From: Betaproteobacteria bacterium UBA2293
GTDB lineage: Bacteria > Pseudomonadota > Gammaproteobacteria > Burkholderiales > Rhodocyclaceae
Direction: 5' to 3'
DNA length: 8,421 nt
NCBI GenBank assembly: GCA_002345845.1
Contig: DDWF01000200.1
Coordinates: forward strand, 1 to 8,421
Shown here: piece after piece, positions 1 through 7,815 of the stretch
Numbering within the stretch: the stretch's first letter is position 1
How the letters are laid out: every line of letters starts with the position of its first letter
Position numbers and translations under genes: made by a program
Notes under the pieces: generated by a model
What the model was told of the DNA's origin: nothing
Seen by the model: only the letters and a program-made list of their open reading frames with translations
Database searches by the model: none

Positions 1-1118
1 TGCCGCGCGCCCAGATGCTGGCCGAGCTGATGCGCCTCAAGCACGGTATCGCCATCGCTGGCACCCATGGCAAGACGACGACGACCAGCCTGGTCGCCAG
101 TATCCTGGCCGAAGGCGGTATCGATCCGACCTTCGTCATCGGCGGCCGGCTGAATGCCGCTGGCGCCAATGCCCGGCTCGGCAGCGGCGACTTCCTGGTG
201 GCCGAGGCCGACGAGTCGGATGCCTCCTTCCTGTTCCTGTCGCCGGTGGTCTCGGTGGTCACCAATATCGACGCCGACCACATGGAAACCTACGGCCACG
301 ATTTCGAGCGCCTCAAGGGCGCTTTCGTCGAATTCCTCAATCGCTTGCCGTTTTACGGCGTCGCCGTCCTCTGCGCCGATGACCCGAATGTCTGCGCGAT
401 CATGCCGCAGGTCAGCAAGCAGATCGTCACCTACGGCTTGACGCCGGGCTGCAACTTCTACGCCGAGAACGTCGTCGCCGACGCTGGCCAGATGCGCTTC
501 GACTGCGTGCGCGTCAATGGCACGACCAGCCGTCTGGCGATCACCCTGAACACCCCGGGCCTGCATAACGTGCTCAATGCCCTGGCGGCGATCGCCGTCG
601 CCACCGAAGTCGGCGTCGCCGATGCCGCCATCGTCAAGGCGCTGGCCGAGTTCAGCGGCGTCGGCCGGCGCTTCCAGCGTTACGGCGAAGTGGCCTTGCC
701 GGCTGGCGGCACGTTCACGCTGGTCGACGATTACGGCCATCACCCGGTGGAAATGGCCGCTACCCTGGCCGCCGCCCGTGGCGCCTTCCCCGGCCGCCGC
801 CTGCTGCTGGCCTTCCAGCCGCACCGCTACACGCGCACCCGCGACTGCTTCGAGGATTTCGTCAAGGTGCTGAGCACCGTCGATGCCCTGTGCCTGGCCG
901 AGGTCTATGCCGCCGGCGAGGCCCCGATCGTCGCTGCCGATGGCCGTTCGCTGGCCCGCGCCCTGCGTGTCGGCGGCAAGGTCGAGCCGGTCTTCGTCGA
1001 GGACATCGCGGCGCTGCCGCAAACGATCATGGAAGTCGCCCGCGATGGCGACGTGGTGTTGTGCATGGGCGCCGGGTCGATCGGCGCGGTGCCCGGAAAA
1101 CTGGTGGAGTTGAAATGA
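1..1118 (+). CDS. murC: UDP-N-acetylmuramate--L-alanine ligase MurC, 3' part
   Basis: MurC is the cytoplasmic ATP-dependent ligase that adds L-alanine to UDP-MurNAc, the first amino-acid step of peptidoglycan stem-peptide synthesis. The 5' end lies outside the window: the frame is open from base 3 and reads [10 protein letters not shown], a stretch found internally in MurC just before the ATP loop, so roughly the first 100 residues (the UDP-binding domain) are missing. Visible Mur-ligase landmarks are the P-loop GTHGKTTTT (bases 60-86), [15 protein letters not shown] (264-284), the C-terminal domain signature DDYGHHP (726-746), [11 protein letters not shown] (813-845) and [15 protein letters not shown] followed by DDYGHHP separates MurC from MurD, MurE and MurF. 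The stop TGA overlaps the ddlB start (ATGA), which suggests translational coupling. The ATG at 15 is internal, not the start. Confidence 0.97.
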   Translation, partial: PRAQMLAELMRLKHGIAIAGTHGKTTTTSLVASILAEGGIDPTFVIGGRLNAAGANARLGSGDFLVAEADESDASFLFLSPVVSVVTNIDADHMETYGHDFERLKGAFVEFLNRLPFYGVAVLCADDPNVCAIMPQVSKQIVTYGLTPGCNFYAENVVADAGQMRFDCVRVNGTTSRLAITLNTPGLHNVLNALAAIAVATEVGVADAAIVKALAEFSGVGRRFQRYGEVALPAGGTFTLVDDYGHHPVEMAATLAAARGAFPGRRLLLAFQPHRYTRTRDCFEDFVKVLSTVDALCLAEVYAAGEAPIVAADGRSLARALRVGGKVEPVFVEDIAALPQTIMEVARDGDVVLCMGAGSIGAVPGKLVELK

Positions 1119-2020
1119 GCGGTTTCGGCAAAGTCGCGGTGCTATTCGGTGGAACCTCCGCCGAGCGCGAGGTTTCTCTCAACAGTGGCGGGCGTGTCCT
1201 CGCTGCGTTGCAGGGGCAGGGCATCGATGCTCATCCCTTCGATCCGGCGACGCAGCCGCTCGACGCGCTGAAGGGCTACGACCGCGCCTTCGTCGCGCTG
1301 CATGGCCGCCACGGCGAGGACGGCACCATCCAGGGCGCCCTGGAGCTGATGCACATTCCCTACACCGGCTCCGGCGTCATGGCTTCGGCGCTGGGCATGG
1401 ACAAGTTCCGCACCAAGCTGCTGTGGCAGGCCGGCGGTCTGCCAATTCCCGAATACGCGCTACTCACCGCCGATTCAGATTTCGCCGATGTTGAGGCGGC
1501 GCTCGGCCTGCCGCTGTTCGTCAAGCCGGCGCACGAGGGCTCGTCGATCGGCATCAGCAAGGTCAAGACACCCGACACGCTGCATCTGGCCTATGCCGAG
1601 AAGGCCCGCCACGATCCGCTGGTGATTGCCGAGAAGGGCATCATGGGCGGCGAATACACCGTCGGCATCGTCGGCGACGAGGCATTGCCGATCATCAAGA
1701 TCGAGCCGGCCACCGAGTGGTACGACTACGAGGCCAAGTACAACCGCGACGACACCCGCTACTTGTGTCCCTGCGGTCTGCCGCCAGCCAAGGAGCTGGA
1801 AATCCGCCAGGGCGCGCTGGAAGCCTTCCGCCTGCTCGGCGGCCGCGGCTGGGGCCGGGTCGATTTCCTGATGGACGAAGACGGCAAGCACTACTACCTG
1901 GAAGTGAACACGGCGCCGGGCATGACCGACCATTCGCTGGTGCCGATGGCCGCCCGCGTTGCCGGCATGGACTATCCGGCCCTGGTTCGGCGTGTGCTCG
2001 AACTGGCTGCCAACGACTGA
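1115..2020 (+). CDS. ddlB: D-alanine--D-alanine ligase (DdlB type)
   Basis: This cytoplasmic ATP-grasp ligase joins two D-alanines to make the dipeptide that MurF adds to the peptidoglycan precursor. The 301-residue product has the family's usual length. The N-terminal loop [10 protein letters not shown] (residues 12-21) carries the catalytic-triad Glu17. [10 protein letters not shown] (141-150) carries the Ser, and YDYEAKY (203-209) ends in the Tyr associated with D-Ala rather than D-lactate specificity. The metal/phosphate region GRVDF...EVNTAPGMT lies at 247-271. I chose ATG 1115 because it overlaps the murC stop, has GGAG at 1106-1109 upstream, and gives the expected N-terminus (KVAVLFGG). 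The frame stays open upstream to 890, but that part is only a murC shadow. It sits between murC and ftsQ, as in the classical dcw cluster, with no murB in between. Confidence 0.97.
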   Translation: MSGFGKVAVLFGGTSAEREVSLNSGGRVLAALQGQGIDAHPFDPATQPLDALKGYDRAFVALHGRHGEDGTIQGALELMHIPYTGSGVMASALGMDKFRTKLLWQAGGLPIPEYALLTADSDFADVEAALGLPLFVKPAHEGSSIGISKVKTPDTLHLAYAEKARHDPLVIAEKGIMGGEYTVGIVGDEALPIIKIEPATEWYDYEAKYNRDDTRYLCPCGLPPAKELEIRQGALEAFRLLGGRGWGRVDFLMDEDGKHYYLEVNTAPGMTDHSLVPMAARVAGMDYPALVRRVLELAAND

Positions 2021-2028
2021 GACGATGA

Positions 2029-2769
2029 ATGTGGCACAAACCGCAGCTGCTCAACGCCCTCGCCGACCTGCTGATGCTGGCCGCCAGTGCGGCCGTGCTG
2101 GCCGCCGGGACGGTGTGGCTGGTGCGCGTGCAGGCCTTGCCGGTGGTGCGCGTCGATTTCGTCGCGCCGCTGGTCGAGACGCGGCGTCAGGAAATCGAGC
2201 GGGTGCTGCCGCCGGTGCTCACCGGGAATTTCTTCAGCGTCAATCTGGAGGCAGTGCGCGGCTCGCTGGAGCGCCTGCCCTGGGTACGCAAGGTGGAAGT
2301 GCGGCGCATCTGGCCGGCGCGGCTGGAGATCAAGGTCGAGGAACATCAGGCGGTGGCGCGCTGGGGCGAGGGGCGCAGCGAACTGGTCAACAGTCATGGC
2401 GAAGTGTTCGCGGCCCTGTTGCCGGGCGAGCGGGCGGGGACGCTGCCCTTGCTTTACGGTCCGTCGGGGACCGCCTCGGAAGTGCTGGCGCGCTACGCCG
2501 AATGGGTCGGGGTATTCGCCAAGGTTGGCGAGCGGCCGGTGCAGTTGCTGCTGTCGCCGCGTCTGGCCTGGCAGTTGAAGCTGGCCGACGGCATGTTGTT
2601 GAACCTCGGTCGCGAGCAGCCAAAGGCGCCGCTGGGCGTGCGTCTGCAGCGCTTTATCGAGGTCTATCCGGAAACGGTCGCCGCTCAGGCGAAGCGTCCG
2701 CAAATGGTCGATTTACGCTATCCGAATGGTTTCGCGATACGGGTCGCGGGCGAGGGGAAGGGAAACTAG
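2029..2769 (+). CDS. ftsQ: Cell division protein FtsQ
   Basis: FtsQ is a bitopic inner-membrane divisome protein that, with FtsB and FtsL, links the cytoplasmic ring to septal wall synthesis. The 246-residue product has a short cytoplasmic tail, one membrane helix at about residues 12-33, a POTRA domain at about 37-107 (starting VVRVDFVAP and containing NFFSVNLEAVRGSLERLPWV) and a periplasmic beta domain ending in VDLRYPNGFAIRV (227-239), the region that in E. coli FtsQ contacts FtsB. Two ATGs overlap in the junction (2025 and 2029, ATGAATG). Only 2029 opens the FtsQ frame, and the upstream Shine-Dalgarno is weak, so coupling to ddlB (8-nt gap) is likely. The call rests on domain layout and position between ddlB and ftsA, since FtsQ sequences diverge strongly. 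Confidence 0.95.
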   Translation: MWHKPQLLNALADLLMLAASAAVLAAGTVWLVRVQALPVVRVDFVAPLVETRRQEIERVLPPVLTGNFFSVNLEAVRGSLERLPWVRKVEVRRIWPARLEIKVEEHQAVARWGEGRSELVNSHGEVFAALLPGERAGTLPLLYGPSGTASEVLARYAEWVGVFAKVGERPVQLLLSPRLAWQLKLADGMLLNLGREQPKAPLGVRLQRFIEVYPETVAAQAKRPQMVDLRYPNGFAIRVAGEGKGN

Positions 2770-2773
2770 AAAG

Positions 2774-4003
2774 ATGAGCAGGGAAAACAAGGACATGATT
2801 GTCGGACTCGACATCGGTACGTCGAAGATCGTTGCGCTGGTCGCCGAGCTGGACGGCGAAGGCCATCTCAATGTGATCGGCATGGGCTCGCAGGATTCGC
2901 GCGGCCTGAAGAAGGGCGTCGTGGTCAATATCGAGGAGACCGTGCACACCATCAGCCGGGTCATCCAGGAAGTCGAGCTGATGGCCGACTGCAAGGTGCG
3001 CGACGTCTACACTGGCATCGCCGGCAGCCATATCAAGAGCTTCAACTCGAACGGCATGGTGGCGATCAAGGACAAGGAAGTCACCCAGGCTGACATCGAG
3101 CGCGTCATCGAGACGGCCAAGGCGATGCCGATCCCGGCCGACCAGGAAATCCTGCACATCCTGACGCAGGAATTCGTCATCGACGGCCAGGACGGCATCC
3201 GCGAACCGATCGGCATGAGCGGCATGCGCCTGGAAGTGAAGACCCACATCGTCACCGGCGCCGTCTCGGCCGCCCAGAACATCGTCAAATGCGTCCGCCG
3301 CTGTGGCCTGGAAGTCAATGACCTGGTGCTGCAGCCGCTGGCCTCCAGTTACGCTGTCCTCTCTGAGGACGAGAAGGATCTCGGCGTCTGCCTGATCGAC
3401 ATCGGCGGTGGCACCACCGATCTGGCGGTGTGGACCCAGGGCGCCATTCGTCACACCTCGGTGATCCCCATCGCCGGCGACCAGGTCACCAACGACATCG
3501 CCATGGCCCTGCGCACGCCGACGCGCGAAGCCGAGGACATCAAGTGCAAGTACGGCTGCGCCCTGTCGCAACTGGCCGACGCCAGCGCCAATCTCGATGT
3601 CGCCGGTGTCGATGACCGGCCGAGCCGCAAGCTGTCGCGCAAGGCACTGGCCGACGTCATTCAGCCGCGCGTCGAAGAACTCTACGAGTTGATCCAGAAC
3701 GAGCTGCGCCGGGCCGGCTTCGAGGAAGTGCTGTCGTCCGGCATCGTCCTCACCGGTGGCGCCAGCGTCATGCCGGGCATGGTCGAGCTGGGCGAGGAAA
3801 TCTTTCATATGCCGGTGCGCCTGGGCAACCCGAAATATGTCGGCAGCCTGGCTGATGTCGTCCAGAGCCCGCGCTTCTCCACCGCTTACGGCCTGCTGCT
3901 GGAAGCGCAGGCGCAGCGCAAGCGGGGCCAGAAGATCCAGGAAAAGCAGGGCTTCATCGATGTTTTCCAGGGCATGAAGTCGTGGTTTGCCAAGAATTTT
4001 TGA
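2774..4003 (+). CDS. ftsA: Cell division protein FtsA (actin-like FtsZ membrane anchor)
   Basis: FtsA is an actin-fold ATPase that tethers FtsZ filaments to the cytoplasmic membrane and recruits later division proteins. The 409-residue product is close to the E. coli length. Phosphate-1 motif GLDIGTSKIVALV lies at residues 11-23, the FtsA-specific 1C subdomain follows (about 85-165), phosphate-2 motif IDIGGGTTD at 208-216 and the adenosine motif LTGGAS at 326-331. The extreme C-terminus, GFIDVFQGMKSWFAKNF (393-409), is the expected amphipathic membrane-targeting helix joined by a basic linker (QRKRGQK). I chose ATG 2774 over the upstream in-frame ATG at 2726: it gives the normal N-terminus (MIVGLDIGTS), lies 4 nt after the ftsQ stop and has purine-rich AAGGGA at 2758-2763; starting at 2726 would add a basic tail made only of ftsQ overlap. 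Confidence 0.98.
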   Translation: MSRENKDMIVGLDIGTSKIVALVAELDGEGHLNVIGMGSQDSRGLKKGVVVNIEETVHTISRVIQEVELMADCKVRDVYTGIAGSHIKSFNSNGMVAIKDKEVTQADIERVIETAKAMPIPADQEILHILTQEFVIDGQDGIREPIGMSGMRLEVKTHIVTGAVSAAQNIVKCVRRCGLEVNDLVLQPLASSYAVLSEDEKDLGVCLIDIGGGTTDLAVWTQGAIRHTSVIPIAGDQVTNDIAMALRTPTREAEDIKCKYGCALSQLADASANLDVAGVDDRPSRKLSRKALADVIQPRVEELYELIQNELRRAGFEEVLSSGIVLTGGASVMPGMVELGEEIFHMPVRLGNPKYVGSLADVVQSPRFSTAYGLLLEAQAQRKRGQKIQEKQGFIDVFQGMKSWFAKNF

Positions 4004-4026
4004 ATTGCATTTGAACCGTTTTTTCA

Positions 4027-4034
4027 GAGGAGGT
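4027..4034 (+). promoter_or_regulatory. Full-consensus ribosome binding site for ftsZ
   Basis: GAGGAGGT lies 4 nt before the ftsZ ATG and contains a complete AGGAGGT complementary to the 16S rRNA 3' end. It sits in an AT-rich 35-nt gap, so little structure should mask it. No other dcw gene in this window has so strong a site. Confidence 0.9.
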
Positions 4035-4038
4035 AGTC

Positions 4039-5220
<1,182 letters not shown>

Positions 5221-5249
5221 TCCGTCAGTAACTCTCTCTGAAAAAGGGT

Positions 5250-5278
5250 GGCGTCGCGTTGTGCTACAATGCGGCGCC
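5250..5278 (+). repeat. Inverted repeat flanking the lpxC -10 region
   Basis: GGCGTCGC (5250-5257) can pair with GCGGCGCC (5271-5278), eight pairs including one G-T wobble, around a 13-nt loop that contains the -10 hexamer. There is no following T-run, so it is not a normal intrinsic terminator for ftsZ. In GC-rich DNA it could be chance. Confidence 0.35.
5262..5270 (+). promoter_or_regulatory. Probable extended -10 promoter of lpxC
   Basis: TGCTACAAT is an extended -10 element (TGn followed by TACAAT, 5 of 6 to consensus). I see no good -35 hexamer at 16-18 bp upstream (AAAAGG at 5242-5247), which fits extended -10 promoters. The predicted transcription start is near 5277, giving a leader of about 27 nt, and the discriminator is very G/C-rich (GCGGCGCC). 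The element lies in the 83-bp ftsZ-lpxC gap. The start point is inferred from spacing only. Confidence 0.6.
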
Positions 5279-5303
5279 TTCCCAAACCATTCAAGTACTT
5301 AGC

Positions 5304-6218
5304 ATGCTCAAGCAACGCACGTTGAAGACAGTCATCCGCGCCTCCGGCGTTGGCCTGCACGGTGGTTTCAAGGTCAACATGACCCTGCGCCCGGCCGCTC
5401 CGGATACCGGCATCGTCTTCCGTCGCGTCGATCTACCAGAACCGGTGGATATTCCCGCAGCCGCTTTCCTCGTCGGCGACACCCGTATGTGCTCCTGCCT
5501 GGAAAAGGACGGAGTCAAGGTCGGCACCATCGAACACCTGATGTCAGCCTTTGCCGGGCTCGGCATCGACAACGCCTGGGTCGATCTGGATGCACCGGAA
5601 GTGCCCATCCTCGACGGCTCCGCCTCGCCCTTCGTCTTCCTCATCCAGTCTGCCGGCATCGAGGAGCAGGGCGCCGCCAAGAAATTCATCCGCGTCACCC
5701 GTCCGGTCGAAGTCCGCGACGGCGACAAGTGGGCGCGCTTCGAGCCCTACGACGGCTACAAGCTGTCTTTCTCCATCGTCTTCAATCATCCGGCCATCGA
5801 CAAGTCGGCGCAGAAGGCCGAAATCGACTTCGCCGAACACTCCTATACTCGCGAAGTCGCCCGTGCCCGTACCTTCGGCTTCATGCAGGAGGTCGAATAC
5901 CTGCGCGAGAACGGCCTGGCACTCGGTGGTGGTCTGGAAAACGCCATCGTCCTCGACGAATTCCGCGTCCTCAATCAGGATGGTCTGCGCTACGGCGACG
6001 AATTCGTCAAACACAAGATCCTCGACGCTGTCGGCGATCTCTATCTGCTCGGTCACCCGCTACTCGCCGCCTACTCGTCGCACAAGGGTGGCCATGCACT
6101 GAACAACCTGCTCGCCCGCGAATTGCTCAATCACCAGGAAGCCTGGGAGCTGGTCAGTTTCGATAATGCGGCGCATGCGCCCGCCGGCGTCACCCGCTGG
6201 CTCACCCAGGCGGCCTGA
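5304..6218 (+). CDS. lpxC: UDP-3-O-acyl-N-acetylglucosamine deacetylase LpxC
   Basis: LpxC is the zinc-dependent cytoplasmic deacetylase that performs the committed step of lipid A synthesis. The 304-residue product matches the family length. The zinc ligands and catalytic residues are all present one position earlier than in E. coli: EH (Glu77, His78) in TIEHLMSAF, His237 and Asp241 in [12 protein letters not shown], and the general-acid His264 in KGGHALN. I chose ATG 5304 because it yields the canonical MLKQRTLK...SGVGLHGG N-terminus; an in-frame extension to 5259 would run through the -10 element. No clear Shine-Dalgarno precedes the start; an 8-bp palindrome, AAGTACTT (5293-5300), lies there instead. 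It is separated from ftsZ by a promoter-bearing gap and followed after 5 nt by a small membrane protein gene. The C-terminus ends TRWLTQAA, without an evident copy of the E. coli FtsH degron. Confidence 0.98.
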   Translation: MLKQRTLKTVIRASGVGLHGGFKVNMTLRPAAPDTGIVFRRVDLPEPVDIPAAAFLVGDTRMCSCLEKDGVKVGTIEHLMSAFAGLGIDNAWVDLDAPEVPILDGSASPFVFLIQSAGIEEQGAAKKFIRVTRPVEVRDGDKWARFEPYDGYKLSFSIVFNHPAIDKSAQKAEIDFAEHSYTREVARARTFGFMQEVEYLRENGLALGGGLENAIVLDEFRVLNQDGLRYGDEFVKHKILDAVGDLYLLGHPLLAAYSSHKGGHALNNLLARELLNHQEAWELVSFDNAAHAPAGVTRWLTQAA

Positions 6219-6223
6219 ACGGC

Positions 6224-6412
6224 ATGTGGCTGCTGCGCCTGCTGGCAGTCATCCTGGTCATCACCATCGGCGCCGGGTTCCTGATCTACGCCCTGACCGG
6301 CAATCGCTACTACCTCTCCGTATCCTGGCGCCTGCTGCGCTGGGGCGTCGTCTTCGCGCTGATCGTCTTTGCCCTGATGGTCGTCGAGCGCCTGGCCATC
6401 ATTCCCGTTTAG
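6224..6412 (+). CDS. Small membrane protein of unknown function, two predicted TM helices
   Basis: I do not recognise an assigned function. The 62-residue product has two hydrophobic segments, about residues 3-24 and 40-57, joined by a short polar loop TGNRYYLSVSWRLLRW with Arg and aromatic residues, and a short tail (ERLAIIPV). A two-helix inner-membrane hairpin is the simplest reading. It starts 5 nt after the lpxC stop with no strong ribosome binding site of its own, so it is probably co-transcribed and translationally coupled with lpxC. Its last 14 bp overlap the convergent dciA 3' end. That the frame is real is supported by the coupling and the clean two-helix pattern; sequence conservation cannot be tested here. 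A link to envelope biogenesis is only inferred from position. Confidence 0.75.
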   Translation: MWLLRLLAVILVITIGAGFLIYALTGNRYYLSVSWRLLRWGVVFALIVFALMVVERLAIIPV

Positions 6413-6833
6413 CCGCGCGTTCCAGCAACCTCACCAAAGCGCCCTTCAGCGGCCCGTCGGGGAGCCCTGCTGCGGTCGCTTGCAGGGTGTCAACAGCCTT
6501 GGTGGATAGCGGTTTGTACGTCGAACTGATTGATCGGAAAGGTAAATCGCGGGGTTGTACTTTTACCAGCATGAGGCTACACTCCGTCCCTCCCTTGGAT
6601 AACTCGTCGCACAGCCGCTGGCTTAGCTGGCGCAATTTGGCGGCGACCGCACCGTTGTCGGTGTGGATAACGACAGTCCCCGACTTGTAATTCGCCACGT
6701 GCGCAGCGTGGCGCAGGCCCACCGGGGCCAGCGCCTCGAAGCGGCGTGAAAGCTTGAGCAACAGTCGTGCATGGGCCATCAGGCGGGCACCGGCGGCATC
6801 GCTGTCGAGATATTGCTCTGGCCCTTTGTACAT
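6399..6833 (-). CDS. dciA: DUF721 / DciA-family replicative helicase loader
   Basis: DciA proteins load or stimulate the replicative helicase DnaB in bacteria lacking DnaC or DnaI. The 144-residue product carries the DUF721 core at about residues 20-95: a helix (LMAHARLLLKLSRRFEALAP), then HVANYKSGTVVIHTDNGAVAAKLRQL with its Gly-turn and following basic helix, then CSLMLVKVQP. The C-terminal 45 residues are family-variable. The frame is open upstream to 6986, but I chose ATG 6833 because the DUF721 pattern begins soon after it and the extra part overlaps the start of the divergent peptidase. The ribosome binding site is weak (GGAA about 8 nt upstream). It is the only minus-strand gene here, convergent with the small membrane protein and divergent from the M23 peptidase. 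Its GC content is visibly lower than the dcw block's. Confidence 0.85.
   Translation of the reverse strand: MYKGPEQYLDSDAAGARLMAHARLLLKLSRRFEALAPVGLRHAAHVANYKSGTVVIHTDNGAVAAKLRQLSQRLCDELSKGGTECSLMLVKVQPRDLPFRSISSTYKPLSTKAVDTLQATAAGLPDGPLKGALVRLLERAAKRE
6662..6670 (-). promoter_or_regulatory. Perfect DnaA-box sequence inside dciA
   Basis: The minus strand reads TTATCCACA, the strong consensus DnaA box. It falls in codons for VIHT in the conserved DUF721 core (GTT-ATC-CAC-ACC), so it may be incidental coding sequence. A weaker relative, TTATCCAAG (7 of 9), lies in the same orientation at 6594-6602. The sequence match is direct; binding is not shown. Confidence 0.3.
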
Positions 6834-6834
6834 T

Positions 6835-6842
6835 GAGGAGGT
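6835..6842 (+). promoter_or_regulatory. Strong ribosome binding site deciding the M23 GTG start
   Basis: GAGGAGGT ends 3 nt before GTG 6846, with core GGAGG four bases from the start. It occupies most of the 12-bp gap between the divergent dciA and M23 start codons and supports the GTG start over the in-frame ATG at 6900. Confidence 0.8.
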
Positions 6843-6845
6843 TCC

Positions 6846-7772
6846 GTGCAGATTATTCTGGTTTCGCGCCACTTGAGCGCGGCACGAACGATCACCATTA
6901 TGCCCCGGCACGTGCTGCTGGTGCTGGCCGTATTTTTTGCCTTGGTCCTGTCGACCTCGGTTCTCTTTTCCTGGCTCTCGGTTCATTGGCGCTTGCCAAT
7001 TGTCGAAAATCTGGTCCTTTCCCTGCAGCAGCAGGAGTCAAGGCGCATTCAGGATTACGTCAGCAACAACCTGCAATTGATGGCCACCCGCCTCGGTGAA
7101 TTGCAGGGCAAAGTGCTGCAGCTCGATAGCCTCGGTCAGCGGGTGTCCGGGCTGGCCGGTGAAAAACCGGCCAAATCGCCGGAAAAAGCGCTCGAAAAAG
7201 GTGGCCAGGGTGGTCCGTTCCTTCCTGAACAGATGTCCGCCGGGGAGCTGCAGCAGGAGATCGAGCGGCTGGCGGCAGCCATCGACGATCGGGCGGACGC
7301 CCTGCTGGAACTGGAATTCCAGTTGCTCGAAAGGCGCGTCAAGGATCGCCTGCTGCCGACCACGCTACCGGTGAAGAACGCCTATTTCGGCAGTCCCTTC
7401 GGTACCCGCATCGATCCGATCGCCGGTCTGCGTGCCCGTCACGAAGGCATCGACTTCGTCGCCCCGGTGGGCACGCCGATCGTGGCGGCTGCCGACGGTG
7501 TCGTGGTGGTTGCCGAATACCACTCGGAATTTGGCAATATGATCGATATCGATCATGGCGATGGGCTGACCTCGCGCTATGCCCACATGTCCCGTCTGGA
7601 TGTGGCAGCTGGGCGACTGGTCAAGCGCGGCGACGCGATTGGTGCGGTCGGCAGTACCGGCCGGTCGACCGGGCCGCACCTCCATTTCGAGGTGCGCATG
7701 CTGGGTGTGGCGCAGAATCCGGCCTTGTTCCTCAAGCGCGGCAGCGAGTTCGCACAGCTCCGCCGGCGCTGA
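6846..7772 (+). CDS. Membrane-anchored M23 (LytM-type) peptidoglycan endopeptidase
   Basis: M23 peptidases are zinc metallo-endopeptidases that cut peptidoglycan cross-links or peptides. The 308-residue product has a short basic N-terminus, one membrane helix (about residues 22-45) acting as a signal anchor, a coiled-coil-prone region (about 55-105 and 130-168, with a Pro/Lys/Gly-rich break between), and a C-terminal LytM domain (about 180-298) placed in the periplasm. All expected active-site residues are present: HEGID (His199, Asp203), YAH (His247) and HLHFEV (His278, His280). It therefore looks catalytically competent, unlike degenerate LytM activators such as EnvC and NlpD. The start is GTG 6846, fixed by a strong ribosome binding site. 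Proximity to dcw genes and secA suggests a role in wall remodelling during growth or division, but the substrate cannot be told from sequence. Confidence 0.93.
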   Translation: MQIILVSRHLSAARTITIMPRHVLLVLAVFFALVLSTSVLFSWLSVHWRLPIVENLVLSLQQQESRRIQDYVSNNLQLMATRLGELQGKVLQLDSLGQRVSGLAGEKPAKSPEKALEKGGQGGPFLPEQMSAGELQQEIERLAAAIDDRADALLELEFQLLERRVKDRLLPTTLPVKNAYFGSPFGTRIDPIAGLRARHEGIDFVAPVGTPIVAAADGVVVVAEYHSEFGNMIDIDHGDGLTSRYAHMSRLDVAAGRLVKRGDAIGAVGSTGRSTGPHLHFEVRMLGVAQNPALFLKRGSEFAQLRRR

Positions 7773-7782
7773 CTCTCCGGCG
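7761..7782 (+). other. Small hairpin spanning the M23 stop codon
   Basis: CGCCGG (7761-7766) and CCGGCG (7777-7782) form a perfect 6-bp stem around a 10-nt loop that includes the TGA. No T-run follows, so a terminator role is doubtful; it could be a Rho-related or mRNA 3'-end structure, or chance. Confidence 0.25.
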
Positions 7783-7815
7783 CGAATCCTTGATCCAGGT
7801 TGCCCTCGTCGTATC

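Noticed and set aside
1959..2777. 272-codon plus-strand frame overlapping ftsQ, including an ATG at 2025
   Set aside because: Gly/Ala/Arg-rich low-complexity product in the wrong frame; the FtsQ frame starting at 2029 has a membrane helix and POTRA domain.
2654..3808. Long open frame (384 codons) on the minus strand opposite ftsQ/ftsA
   Set aside because: It is antisense to an unmistakable FtsA frame; the composition (His/Asp/Ala/Val-rich) is what GC-biased codons give when read backwards, with no recognisable domain.
5221..5283. Intrinsic terminator between ftsZ and lpxC
   Set aside because: The GC stem is not followed by T residues, and its loop holds the lpxC -10 element.
6501..6509. Third DnaA-like site (CTATCCACC on the minus strand)
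   Set aside because: Only 7 of 9 matches, and similar 7-of-9 hits occur elsewhere in the window, so it adds no weight to a DnaA cluster.
6166..6690. 174-codon plus-strand frame running from lpxC through the small gene into dciA
   Set aside because: Pro/Arg/Ser-rich, overlaps three better-supported genes, and has no domain pattern.
6834..6986. N-terminal extension of dciA to 6986
   Set aside because: The extra 51 residues are polar low-complexity, overlap the M23 membrane segment antisense, and precede the DUF721 core.
7761..7782. Intrinsic terminator after the M23 gene
   Set aside because: A 6-bp GC stem is present but no T-run follows; kept only as a low-confidence hairpin.
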